From positions 1 to 64,000 of the forward strand of contig JAKPTB010000085.1 of the NCBI GenBank assembly GCA_029555205.1: a stretch of 64,000 nucleotides of DNA. The letters run 5' to 3'. The DNA comes from Bacillota bacterium (GTDB taxonomy: Bacteria > Bacillota > Desulfotomaculia > Desulfotomaculales > Pelotomaculaceae). This document shows positions 54,986 to 62,320 of the stretch, one piece after another. The number at the start of each line of letters is the position of its first letter. Position 1 is the first letter of the stretch. The position numbers and the translations under genes were made by a program. The notes under the pieces were generated by a model that saw only the letters and a list, made by a program, of their open reading frames with translations, searched no databases and was not told the DNA's origin.

Positions 54986-55357
54986 TTATTGTTCCTTCTT
55001 TTCCAGTTCCGCGATCCTCTTCCTGGCATACTCAAGGGCATTCTCCAGGTAAACAACCTGCTCCTTAAGTTCATCCAGCTCTGACTCGATACCTGCCTGG
55101 GGTACATCTACCGGGCCGGCCGGAACAGTCCCAGGCAGCCACCTTGCCCAGCGGGGAAGTCCGGTAGCACAAAAACAGCTCCGCCAGCCGCGTCCGCCGG
55201 GACTGCCGGGACTGCCTAAACCAGCCCTGCACCTGCCGCCCCGGCCATAACCCGGGACAAATCCCGCACCCTGGTTTAGATAGGTTATACAGTAGCCGCG
55301 CCCCCATCCGGTCATCGGCCCGGCGCCTTGCGGCCCCATTCCGTTGTACGCTGGCAT
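54986..55357 (-). CDS. DUF5320 protein
   Basis: 123 residues. MPAYNGMGPQGAGPMTGWGR and GYCITYLNQG mark the Gly-rich DUF5320 N-terminus; the C-terminal 45 residues form a coiled coil (ELDELKEQVVYLENALEYAR). Such proteins accompany NifX/MinD-like clusters in many anaerobes; function unknown. It lies just upstream of the ATPase genes. Confidence 0.8.
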   Translation of the reverse strand: MPAYNGMGPQGAGPMTGWGRGYCITYLNQGAGFVPGYGRGGRCRAGLGSPGSPGGRGWRSCFCATGLPRWARWLPGTVPAGPVDVPQAGIESELDELKEQVVYLENALEYARKRIAELEKKEQ

Positions 55358-55467
55358 TTCGAAATTTCCTCCCTTGTTGTAGAGCTTGTCCTTTTAAACT
55401 CTCCCGGCATAGCCGCCTTGAAGTCCGGTTAACCGGCTTTTCCCGGGATTCAAGAATAATTTATATG

Positions 55468-55650
55468 TTAACCCTGACGGCGCCCGGGACCTCCGCCCCG
55501 GCCCATTCCTTGACCTTTGCCCTGGCCCTGGCCCTGGCCCATTCCTTGGCCTCTGCCCTGACCCTGGCCGCGCCCGGCGCCACACTGACCCCTACCCCGG
55601 CCGATGCCCGGGCCCTGACCCACCGGGCCGGTTCCATCTCTTCTTGGCAT
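55468..55650 (-). CDS. Low-complexity Gly-Gln-Arg peptide related to the DUF5320 N-terminus
   Basis: 60 residues. MPRRDGTGPVGQGPGIGRGR looks like a DUF5320 start; the rest is GQG/RGQ repeats with one Cys. GGGAGGTGC precedes the ATG. The repeats also make open frames on other strands, so expression is uncertain, but the position inside the cluster supports a gene. Confidence 0.6.
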   Translation of the reverse strand: MPRRDGTGPVGQGPGIGRGRGQCGAGRGQGQGRGQGMGQGQGQGKGQGMGRGGGPGRRQG

Positions 55651-55695
55651 CTTTAAGCACCTCCCTTCGCTCTTTTCTGTAAAACATCTTAAACC

Positions 55696-56058
55696 TTAAA
55701 CCCAGTGGCCTTCCACATTAGCTCCGGCTGCCTCCGGGAGTTTTCCGGCTTTAAATTTTTCGAAGACTTCCCCTACCGTGCCTTCAGCACCAATATAGAC
55801 CTTGATCCCTGCAGCGCTTAAGGTCCGGAAAGCCTTTGGCCCGCAGTTACCGGTGATTACAGCCCCGGCACCCTGACGGCTGACGTTTTCCGCCGACTGG
55901 ATTCCGGCACCCTGTCCGGCGTTCAGGTTTTGTTCATTACTAACAGCCTGGTATTCTCCTGTTTCCGTGTCCACCAGGATAAACCAGCTTGCCCTTCCAA
56001 ACCTCGGATCAACCTTGCTCTCCATATTCTTGCCTTGAGCAGTAATAGCTACTTTCAA
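55696..56058 (-). CDS. NifX/NifB-C-terminal family protein (second copy)
   Basis: 120 residues: KVAITAQGKNMESKVDPRFG, GAGAVITGNCGPKAFRTLSA. It is the first gene of the cluster transcribed toward lower coordinates; a GGGAGGAG ribosome binding site and a good promoter lie upstream. Only one Cys (GNCGPK), unlike the first copy. Confidence 0.88.
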   Translation of the reverse strand: MKVAITAQGKNMESKVDPRFGRASWFILVDTETGEYQAVSNEQNLNAGQGAGIQSAENVSRQGAGAVITGNCGPKAFRTLSAAGIKVYIGAEGTVGEVFEKFKAGKLPEAAGANVEGHWV

Positions 56059-56116
56059 TGATGTTCACTCCTCCCGAACTACTCTGATCCGCTATTATGA
56101 ACATACTTTCATATCT

Positions 56117-56144
56117 ATTATAACCCTTAATGAACTTATGTCAA
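56117..56144 (-). promoter_or_regulatory. Promoter of the NifX/Mrp cluster
   Basis: On the - strand TTGACA (56144-56139) and TATAAT (56122-56117) are spaced by 16 bp, about 60 bp upstream of the first gene. Confidence 0.75.
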
Positions 56145-56300
56145 TAACCCCAGGATCAATTAATCCTATCCCTTTGACAAATAAAAAGAATTCTTGCTTT
56201 AGTGTTGTAATTATTTAACATGTGTTGTAGAATAAACTAAAGAATAATAAGGAGGTGTCGGGTAGGAAAAACAGCTACATGTAAACGGCGAATTGACAAT

Positions 56301-56392
56301 TAAACATCTCGAAAGGGCAAACCTGTACGAAAGGCAGGGACGCAAAGCCACGGGTCTTTAACATGACAGCCGGGTTACCGAAGGATTCTCTA
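56301..56392 (+). ncRNA. Cyclic di-GMP-I (GEMM) riboswitch, first copy
   Basis: The conserved GEMM-I blocks are all present: GGGCAAACC, the GAAA tetraloop in TACGAAAGGCA, GGGACGCAAAGCC, and GCCGGGTTACCGAAGG. It is 92 nt, followed by its own terminator hairpin (56398-56424). The transcript would run into a second, almost identical aptamer and then the gene at 56629. Confidence 0.95.
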
Positions 56393-56396
56393 TATG

Positions 56397-56425
56397 AACT
56401 CCTTGGGATCAAGGTGTTTTTGTTT
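56397..56425 (+). terminator. Expression-platform terminator of riboswitch 1
   Basis: ACTCCTTG, GGAT, CAAGGTGT with one mismatch, followed by TTTTTGTTTT. Confidence 0.7.
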
Positions 56426-56464
56426 TATCCGGATAACAAAAATCCGAAGGATAAAACCAACAAT

Positions 56465-56556
56465 TAAACATCTCGAAAGGGCAAACCTGTACGAAAGGCA
56501 GGGACGCAAAGCCACGGGTCTTTAACATGACAGCCGGGTTGCCGAAGGATTCTCTA
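56465..56556 (+). ncRNA. Cyclic di-GMP-I (GEMM) riboswitch, second copy
   Basis: Nearly identical to the first copy (repeat period 164 bp, a few substitutions such as GGGTTACC/GGGTTGCC). All consensus blocks are intact. Terminator follows at 56559-56587; the gene starts 73 bp after the aptamer. Confidence 0.95.
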
Positions 56557-56558
56557 TG

Positions 56559-56587
56559 TGACTCCTTGGTATCAAGGTGTTTTGTTT
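56559..56587 (+). terminator. Expression-platform terminator of riboswitch 2
   Basis: ACTCCTTG, GTAT, CAAGGTGT followed by TTTGTTTT, matching the platform after copy 1. Confidence 0.7.
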
Positions 56588-57004
56588 TATCAAATTACGA
56601 ACATATGTTCTGGAAAGGAGCCTGGATAATGGCTTTTGAAGTATACAAACCCCATGAAAAAGAAATGAAAGTGAAAATTTCAAAAAACATAATTGTTCTG
56701 GATCGGCTCTCTCTAGAAAATTTTAACACTAAAATCATTGAGTTGGCTTACGACAAAGACAAAAGAATAATTAAGATTCAACCTTCTAAGAATGGACATA
56801 TGCTAAGAAATCAAAAAAAGATATATGCCAAGGGGTTTTTTAACAGTTTTAATATTAATTGTGTTAAGTTGAGTACAGGTTGACAAATTGGAATAAGCTG
56901 GTATAACAAATCAACCACCCGGGCTTGCCCCAGATGGTTGAGTATCCACAGCACTCCCCTTATAATGATAGTTGCTCACACCACCAAATAAGGGGGAAAC
57001 AGCT

Positions 57005-58039
57005 GTGTATACTCATCCTATAGTATTGCGCTGTAGAAAGCAAGCGATGAAAATGGATCAGGGAAAGGTTTTTACTCGCAGGGAAATAGCCGGTAAATGC
57101 CAGATGTCCCATACCACTTTCTACAAGTATTTGGAAAGGTTCAAGGAACACGGTGAAGCCGGCCTCCATGATAAGGAACGTTTGCCAGGCATCAGGCCCA
57201 ATCAAACTCCACCGGATATTGAAGAAACTATTCTGGCTTTTGTCCAGGACCACCCTGCTTATGGCCCAAGAAGGATCAGCGCCGAGCTAAGAAAGCCCGA
57301 AAACGGGGGAATTAAAATCGGTGAAACCGCCGTATACGGAGTACTTAGACGAAATAATCTCAATACCAGGCGGGAGCGCCTTAAATGGATTGACTCCCTA
57401 CAGCCTCCACAGGCGAAAACAGCCTGGGAGTTGGACAAGGAGGCCAGTCAACACCGCCACGTACACGCCCCCCAGCCCGGCTATCTAATGAGCCAGGACG
57501 GAAAACTTATCGGTCGCCTTGCCGGTATTGGAAAAGTGTACGTCCAGGTCGGGGTTGACTGCGCCAGCAGCTACGGCTGGGCACGGCTTTACACTGACAA
57601 GACAGCTTTATCTGCCGCTAATTTTCTTAAGCACGTCCATCATGATTTTCAATCTATGGGTGTTAAACTGCAGCGGGTTTTGACAGATAACGGAAAGGAA
57701 TACGGTTCATCCGAACCCACTTATGAACATGATTATGGCGCTACATGCCTTATCCTTGGCGTTAAGCACAAGACTACCAAGGTGAAGCACCCCTGGACCA
57801 ACGGTTACGCTGAACGGTTCATTCAGACCCTATATCAAGAATTTTTCCAGGTGGCCTTAAGGCGTAAAAGATATCTTTCTGTAGAAGAGCTTCAGTCTGA
57901 CCTTAACGGATTTTTGCATTATTATAACTGGGAACGTCCCCATCAGGGTCGCCGTACCAGGGGTAGGACGCCGGCACAGGCATTCTTTGTGCCACATTCC
58001 GATCAACTTCTTTTGCCGGCTCCTAAACTCGCTGCTTAA
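57005..58039 (+). CDS. IS481-type DDE transposase
   Basis: 344 residues from GTG 57005 (AGGGGG upstream). The N-terminal HTH is KVFTRREIAGKCQMSHTTFY; the rve/integrase core has catalytic acids in VGVDCASSYG, VLTDNGKEYG and ERFIQTLYQEFF. NWERPHQGRRTRGRTPAQAF is the usual end of the family. It appears intact and may be active. Confidence 0.92.
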   Translation: MYTHPIVLRCRKQAMKMDQGKVFTRREIAGKCQMSHTTFYKYLERFKEHGEAGLHDKERLPGIRPNQTPPDIEETILAFVQDHPAYGPRRISAELRKPENGGIKIGETAVYGVLRRNNLNTRRERLKWIDSLQPPQAKTAWELDKEASQHRHVHAPQPGYLMSQDGKLIGRLAGIGKVYVQVGVDCASSYGWARLYTDKTALSAANFLKHVHHDFQSMGVKLQRVLTDNGKEYGSSEPTYEHDYGATCLILGVKHKTTKVKHPWTNGYAERFIQTLYQEFFQVALRRKRYLSVEELQSDLNGFLHYYNWERPHQGRRTRGRTPAQAFFVPHSDQLLLPAPKLAA

Positions 58040-58062
58040 GACTTAATTGGAATCAGAGGAGC

Positions 58063-58221
58063 AAAGTGGCGGTCTTGACTGCCACCCCGCGTGTGGTCAG
58101 CTTTGACTACCGACGGGGCGGCTCCGGGGACATGTCTAAGATGGGATTACGCCCCGCCGGTTTCTCAATTGTACCACACGCGAGGACCCCGGCTGTCAAG
58201 ACTCCCCTTCGGCGCCACTTT
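58063..58221. repeat. Large interrupted palindrome inside the IS
   Basis: Stepwise inverted repeats: AAAGTGGCG (58063) with CGCCACTTT (58213), GTCTTGAC with GTCAAGAC, CGCGTGTGGT (58088) with ACCACACGCG (58173), and GGGGCG with CGCCCC inside. It lies between the transposase stop and the right end, so it may block readthrough or take part in transposition. Confidence 0.8.
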
Positions 58222-58618
58222 GATTAAAATTTTATCCTCTTGGGCTCCACCAAGAACATTTTAATAAGGCAAACAAAGGGGATCTGTTATTTTATTCTCA
58301 AAGTGTCAACCCCTTGACAACTTAATTCATATTAATAAAAGAGGACTGTTCGGCGCCCAGTATGACAAGAAAAAAGATACGCTTTATGTTTATCTGAATA
58401 AGGAATTACAGATTTGAGTAAGGTCCTTGCCGCCCGGAAAGGAAGACGTCCCGCTGCGACTGTTTTGCTTGTTTCTGCGCACAAGTTAACAGGGAAAAAT
58501 TCAGAGCATGAGTAATTGGTATTTCCTATTAAAACCCTATAACCGTTACCGGAGCCCTTTAGAAAAGCAGGCCCGAAGAGATCTGATTTTTTTCCTGCTT
58601 TTCCCTTTTCAACTAATA

Positions 58619-58659
58619 GGGCAGGTCCTTAATTTCGCGGACCTGCCCTTTGTATTTTC
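58619..58659 (+). terminator. Terminator downstream of the split gene
   Basis: GGGCAGGTCC and GGACCTGCCC form a 10-bp stem, followed by TTTGTATTTTC. A second A/T-flanked hairpin (AAAAGCAGG/CCTGCTTTT, 58563-58602) is nearby. The gap 58418-58722 holds no convincing gene. Confidence 0.85.
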
Positions 58660-58722
58660 TTTGCTCAATAAAGATAAAGGGGAGCGGCATTCTTTAACTC
58701 CTGGGGTTAAAGATTAATCCTT

Positions 58723-59103
58723 CTAAAAGATATTCTGAATATTGAAGGATTCTTTTTCCGGGATATGCTTAATCATCAACCTCAACTCCGCAAGCTCCCC
58801 CCAGATCAGATGGATGCTTTCTTTTTCAAGAAAAGCTCCGGTCCTGGCCATGGAAAACTCAATATTGTCCATTTCCTGGTGGTCAAGGATAACCGGCCAC
58901 CATTTAGATTTTTCTTCCCAAAATTTTTCCAGCTCCTGGAATTTCTGCTGTGCGGCGTCCAACTGACCGTTTTGCAGGTTCTGCTCAATTTCATCAATGT
59001 TACCAATTAATTCTTCGGTGGATGTTTTTAAAGAATGATTGCTCCAAATACCCACTGAGATAATTACTATAAATATAAGAAATAGTCCTGCCAGTACACG
59101 CAT
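58723..59103 (-). CDS. DUF4363 protein
   Basis: 126 residues. An N-terminal membrane anchor (MRVLAGLFLIFIVIISVGIW) and an extracytoplasmic helical region with KFWEEKSKWWPVILDHQEMD, typical of DUF4363. It follows a DUF421 gene 35 bp upstream, the usual pair in spore formers near spoVA genes. Confidence 0.85.
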   Translation of the reverse strand: MRVLAGLFLIFIVIISVGIWSNHSLKTSTEELIGNIDEIEQNLQNGQLDAAQQKFQELEKFWEEKSKWWPVILDHQEMDNIEFSMARTGAFLEKESIHLIWGELAELRLMIKHIPEKESFNIQNIF

Positions 59104-59138
59104 TTCTAAGGTACCTCTGTTTGATTCATTTTGTTTGC

Positions 59139-59819
59139 TTAGCTGGTCCTGGATTTTAGCTGGTAGAACAGTTTTCCATTGGAATCCAGGCTGGCAAAAA
59201 GCACTTCTTTGAAGTGTTCGACACCAAACTTCTTTAATTCAGATTTTAACCAGTCTATGCTGAGATTCATTTTCTGCAAGTTTTGACGTAATACATTACC
59301 GTCAATCACCAGAGTCGTTGGAAGTCCTTCATAGGATGTCGCAACATTCAAGTCTGCTGGAACCAGTGGCCTTTTTTGGGACTTTGGAATAATACTTAAC
59401 TGTCCACTGGTTTCCAGAATGGCAAACTCGACATCGGCGATATTGGGCATGTTCTTGGCCCTCAGCTGCTCCAGTAAATCATTGATGTTATATCGGATAC
59501 GTTTCAACTCCTGCTCAACAATTTTGCCGTTTTCAATCAAGACGCTGGGTGTGCCGCAAATAATCCCCCTGGCCCGTTCACTCTTGAGAGATATATAGGA
59601 CAGGGCAACTTCCGCCAACAGCAGCGTTATAATTGGAAAGAGGCCGCTGAAAAGGGGTATCCCGGTGTCTTCCATGGGAATTGCCGCCAGAGCTGAGAGC
59701 ATAATAACTATAACTAGCTCATAGGGCTGCAGCTGGCCGATTTGCTTTTTGCCCATTAACCTTAAACCGATAACAACCACGATAAACAAAACCAGAGTAC
59801 GAAAGATCCCCAGCAGCAT
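59139..59819 (-). CDS. DUF421 membrane protein (YetF/YrbG-like)
   Basis: 226 residues. Three N-terminal helices (ILGIFRTLVLFIVVVIGLRL) including the KKQIGQLQPYELVIVIMLSA signature, then a cytoplasmic DUF421 domain (GTPSVLIENGKIVEQELKRI). Its function is not known; it is often near DUF1657 and spoVA genes in spore formers. Confidence 0.9.
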   Translation of the reverse strand: MLLGIFRTLVLFIVVVIGLRLMGKKQIGQLQPYELVIVIMLSALAAIPMEDTGIPLFSGLFPIITLLLAEVALSYISLKSERARGIICGTPSVLIENGKIVEQELKRIRYNINDLLEQLRAKNMPNIADVEFAILETSGQLSIIPKSQKRPLVPADLNVATSYEGLPTTLVIDGNVLRQNLQKMNLSIDWLKSELKKFGVEHFKEVLFASLDSNGKLFYQLKSRTS

Positions 59820-60031
59820 GCAAATTTGCTCCTTGATTTATTTTAAATCAACCATATTATTTCCCCTTCTGGTTATTTTATAATGGTTTACATTTGTTTC
59901 CCTCTTAAGAATAGCTTCCAAATATTAATTTGCTTGAACAGGAATATTCTGCGAAATATTTCTAGCTTTAAAGAGAAGCTTACCGGGCCATAATAATAAT
60001 AGTCTTAATAATCAAGGAGGTGTAAGATCAC

Positions 60032-60247
60032 GTGACAATTGGATCCAAGATGCACCATACTCTGGCAAGCCTGGAAGGAGCAGCAGCAGATTTGCAGACC
60101 TTTGCCCTGGACAGCCAGGACCAGACTGCTAAAAAAATGTTTAACGACTTAAACCGCCAATTAGAAGATATTGTTCAAACATTAAAAGGACGAGTGAACT
60201 ACCTTGAAAAGCAGGAACCCCAGTATAAGATGAACCAGGATCATTAA
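60032..60247 (+). CDS. DUF1657 protein
   Basis: 71 residues: MTIGSKMHHTLASLEGAAAD, LQTFALDSQDQTAKKMFNDL. This is the DUF1657 pattern, a small helical protein found with DUF421 and spoVA genes. GTG 60032 follows AAGGAGG. It is divergent from the DUF421 gene. Confidence 0.85.
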   Translation: MTIGSKMHHTLASLEGAAADLQTFALDSQDQTAKKMFNDLNRQLEDIVQTLKGRVNYLEKQEPQYKMNQDH

Positions 60248-60260
60248 GCAGGTTTACCCG

Positions 60261-60292
60261 GGGATATGGTCAAAAGCCATATCCCTTTTTTT
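60261..60292 (+). terminator. Terminator after the DUF1657 gene
   Basis: GGGATATGG and CCATATCCC flank TCAAAAG; seven T follow. Confidence 0.9.
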
Positions 60293-60318
60293 ACAAACTT
60301 TCTTAAATCTATATACAG

Positions 60319-60534
60319 TTAATGCTTTCTTTTCAGCCAGGCCAGGCTTAGCGGGCGCACCTTAAAGAGGCCCGGTTTAAAATCAGAATAACAAAGAAGC
60401 TTGTTACACTTCTTGCAAAAATAAATTTCTCTGGTATCGTTAGGGATACCTACAACTTCTTCGCCGCACAAACATTTTACCTGTTTAATCTCCGGACTCT
60501 TCTTACCCATAATTCTTTCAAGCAAGTTTAACAT
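60319..60534 (-). CDS. Small zinc-ribbon-like protein
   Basis: 71 residues with KCLCGEEVVGIPNDTREIYF, then CKKCNK: two CxC/CxxC knuckles that can bind zinc. ATG 60534 follows GGGAGG. The C-terminus is basic. Role unknown. The gap to 60855 shows no gene. Confidence 0.65.
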   Translation of the reverse strand: MLNLLERIMGKKSPEIKQVKCLCGEEVVGIPNDTREIYFCKKCNKLLCYSDFKPGLFKVRPLSLAWLKRKH

Positions 60535-60855
60535 ATCAGCAATCCTCCCTGGTTGGCTGTATCCAACCTGAATTGAAAATTGAATTCCTGCCATTCTGCT
60601 GGTGCCGCGTCGCGGCATAGTTGTCTAAGATGCAACAAATATATGCAAATGGAACCACCCCTGTTTTGATTAAGTCTTACAGGTTTATGAATAATGAACA
60701 GTTTGTCATGGCCCAGACAACTCTTTTCTAACTGTTTGAAAAGGTTTATTCTCATTATGTATTACAATTATAAGAAGATTTAATCTATATATCAATTAAT
60801 TATAACAGAGTTATAGTTAATAATGATAAATATTTGTTAAAAAGGATCTAGATAT

Positions 60856-60884
60856 TTGACTATATCAAAATTATCATATATAAT
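60856..60884 (+). promoter_or_regulatory. Promoter of the MAFEVYKP paralogue
   Basis: TTGACT and TATAAT are separated by 17 bp, 33 bp before the start codon at 60917. No riboswitch lies between. Confidence 0.8.
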
Positions 60885-60916
60885 TCATATAAAAATCATA
60901 AGGGGTTGACAGGTAA

Positions 60917-61216
60917 ATGGCTTTTGAAGTTTACAAACCACGCATTGAGAAAGAAGCCACTATCGCTATTTCAAAGAATCACCTTACTCTAAATAAAAAA
61001 TTGTTGGATAAAATCAATACAAGATATGTAGAACTGGCCTATGACCCGGAAACAAGAAACATCCGGATTAAACCTTCAACTACTGATAATGGTCTTGTCC
61101 TAAATCGAAACAAGATTGGAGCAAGGGGTTTTTTCAAACATTTCAAAATTGATCAAAAAGGCAAATATAATGTTGTGTATAATGAAAAGGAAAAGGCCTT
61201 TTACATTCAAATTTGA
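60917..61216 (+). CDS. Intact paralogue of the riboswitch-controlled small protein
   Basis: 99 residues beginning MAFEVYKPRIEKEATIAISK, with LNKKLLDKINTRYVELAYDP and ARGFFKHFKIDQKGKYNVVY. It aligns along its whole length with the rejoined product of 56629-58417. It is a soluble, basic, probably beta-rich protein of unknown function. It has its own sigma-A promoter and terminator and no c-di-GMP aptamer, so the two copies are under different control. Confidence 0.8.
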   Translation: MAFEVYKPRIEKEATIAISKNHLTLNKKLLDKINTRYVELAYDPETRNIRIKPSTTDNGLVLNRNKIGARGFFKHFKIDQKGKYNVVYNEKEKAFYIQI

Positions 61217-61228
61217 AGACCGATGCAT

Positions 61229-61260
61229 GTAACAAGCCGGGCTTAACTCCGGCTTGTTAC
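61229..61260 (+). terminator. Terminator after the paralogue
   Basis: GTAACAAGCCGG and CCGGCTTGTTAC form a 12-bp stem around GCTTAACT. Only a weak T tract follows. Confidence 0.75.
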
Positions 61261-61333
61261 ATACTCTCCTTTATAAACCCATTTTATCCATAATAAATGT
61301 ACCTTTTATTATTTTGCCCCTGCAGGTTTGATC

Positions 61334-61840
61334 CTAATGCAGTGAGCAAGCAGGTATTTGGCTGACCTGCAGTATTTCCAGCAGTTGAACCAGTTTAGCG
61401 CTGTCTTTACAGAACATCGCCCGGTCGGCCACCTTACTGGTAAGGACATTCATCCCCCGGCCGGCATCCCGGACCAACAGTACTCTTGGCCTGAAGCGGC
61501 CTAACATATCCATGCCCGCCGCAATACCCTCCTCGATTAGTTTCCAGTCAGTAATTAATAACAGGTGATCTTTTTGGGTGATAACCGGCAGGTATTCCCA
61601 CATATCCAGGGTAAAGCCAATGGCTATAACCTCTTCACCATCCCAGCCTATCTCCAGTGTAACCATGCACTCACTATTACAGGCAGTGCTCAACTCCCAT
61701 TTAAACCAGTAATCTAGATCTTCCCCTTCATAAAGACGTTTGCATAATGCGGATAAATTCCGGTCCAGAGACGGTACCACCAGAACCACAGCCTGTTCTG
61801 TCTCACCTATGAATTCGGGTAAGGAGATCTCTTTACACAT
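61334..61840 (-). CDS. Hypothetical protein, 168 residues
   Basis: Not recognised. A mixed alpha/beta protein with LVVPSLDRNLSALCKRLYEG, IGWDGEEVIAIGFTLDMWEY and RPRVLLVRDAGRGMNVLTSK. GGGGG precedes ATG 61840. It has no signal peptide and no evident catalytic motif. Confidence 0.6.
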   Translation of the reverse strand: MCKEISLPEFIGETEQAVVLVVPSLDRNLSALCKRLYEGEDLDYWFKWELSTACNSECMVTLEIGWDGEEVIAIGFTLDMWEYLPVITQKDHLLLITDWKLIEEGIAAGMDMLGRFRPRVLLVRDAGRGMNVLTSKVADRAMFCKDSAKLVQLLEILQVSQIPACSLH

Positions 61841-62011
61841 TTACATAACCCCCATTTTAATACTTATAAACCTCTGACATATGATTAATAAAACTTTTTG
61901 AATAAACCCCTGAACCCGAATCACAAATACCGTCTGTTAAAAAATTATTATTTTATAATACTCTTTTAATTTAAACTATGTAGTTTTATAATAGTAGCGG
62001 GGTGTAAAAAT

Positions 62012-62299
62012 ATGGCAAATAAGCAGTGGACCATCATCGAAGAAGTGGAAAAACTCACGGAGGAAAACGCCTCGAACTTTCTTGCGCCATCAGTGTACGG
62101 GCAAGTTAAAATTAAAGGAAAATATATCAGGGATGAAAACGGTAAACTGGTCCCTGTTCTGGTTAAAACCAGGAGGCAGGTTCAGATTCAGCAGCCTGCT
62201 GCAGTTAAGGATGAAAAGGAAGAGATCCGGGAACCCGAAAAAACCAGCCAGGGCATTATCATCAGGCTCCAGCACTGGTTGCGCTCGTTTTTCTTTTAG
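62012..62299 (+). CDS. Hypothetical protein, 95 residues
   Basis: Not recognised. MANKQWTIIEEVEKLTEENA and VKIKGKYIRDENGKLVPVLV, a charged linker, then an amphipathic/hydrophobic C-terminus (IIRLQHWLRSFFF) that could touch a membrane. GCGGGG lies 10 nt upstream of the ATG. It converges on the macro-domain gene. Confidence 0.6.
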   Translation: MANKQWTIIEEVEKLTEENASNFLAPSVYGQVKIKGKYIRDENGKLVPVLVKTRRQVQIQQPAAVKDEKEEIREPEKTSQGIIIRLQHWLRSFFF

Positions 62300-62320
62300 T
62301 TCTTAAAACAGCTGGATGTG

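Larger units (their letters stand above)
56860..58329 (+). mobile_element. IS481-like insertion sequence
   Basis: About 1470 bp. The ends TGTGTTAAGTTG... and ...CAACTTAATTCA are inverted repeats matching at about 19 of 26 positions. The 7-bp target duplication TATTAAT lies at 56853-56859 and 58330-58336. One transposase gene and a large palindromic structure are inside. It carries no passenger gene. Confidence 0.88.
56629..58417 (+). pseudogene. c-di-GMP-riboswitch-controlled small protein gene, split by an IS
   Basis: The 5' part (ATG 56629, behind AAAGGAGCC) encodes MAFEVYKPHEKEMKVKISKN... to FFNSFNIN at 56859. The 3' part resumes at 58337 with KRGLFGAQYDKKKDTLYVYL and ends at TGA 58417. 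Removing 56860-58336 (IS plus one target repeat) rejoins the frame to 103 residues, matching the paralogue at 60917-61216 (99 residues) along its whole length. With the IS, translation stops at 56883. The family is unknown to me; it has no signal peptide or membrane segment. Confidence 0.85.

Noticed and set aside
55465-55656. + strand ORF rich in Ala/Leu/Pro opposite the GQG peptide
   Set aside because: Artefact of the repeat tract; the - strand frame has the DUF5320-like start and ribosome binding site.
56527-56628. Upstream extension of the c-di-GMP-controlled gene
   Set aside because: It lies within the second riboswitch and its terminator; ATG 56629 has AAAGGAG.
58508-58717. 69-codon ORF downstream of the IS
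   Set aside because: It contains two hairpins, one a clear terminator, and has no ribosome binding site.
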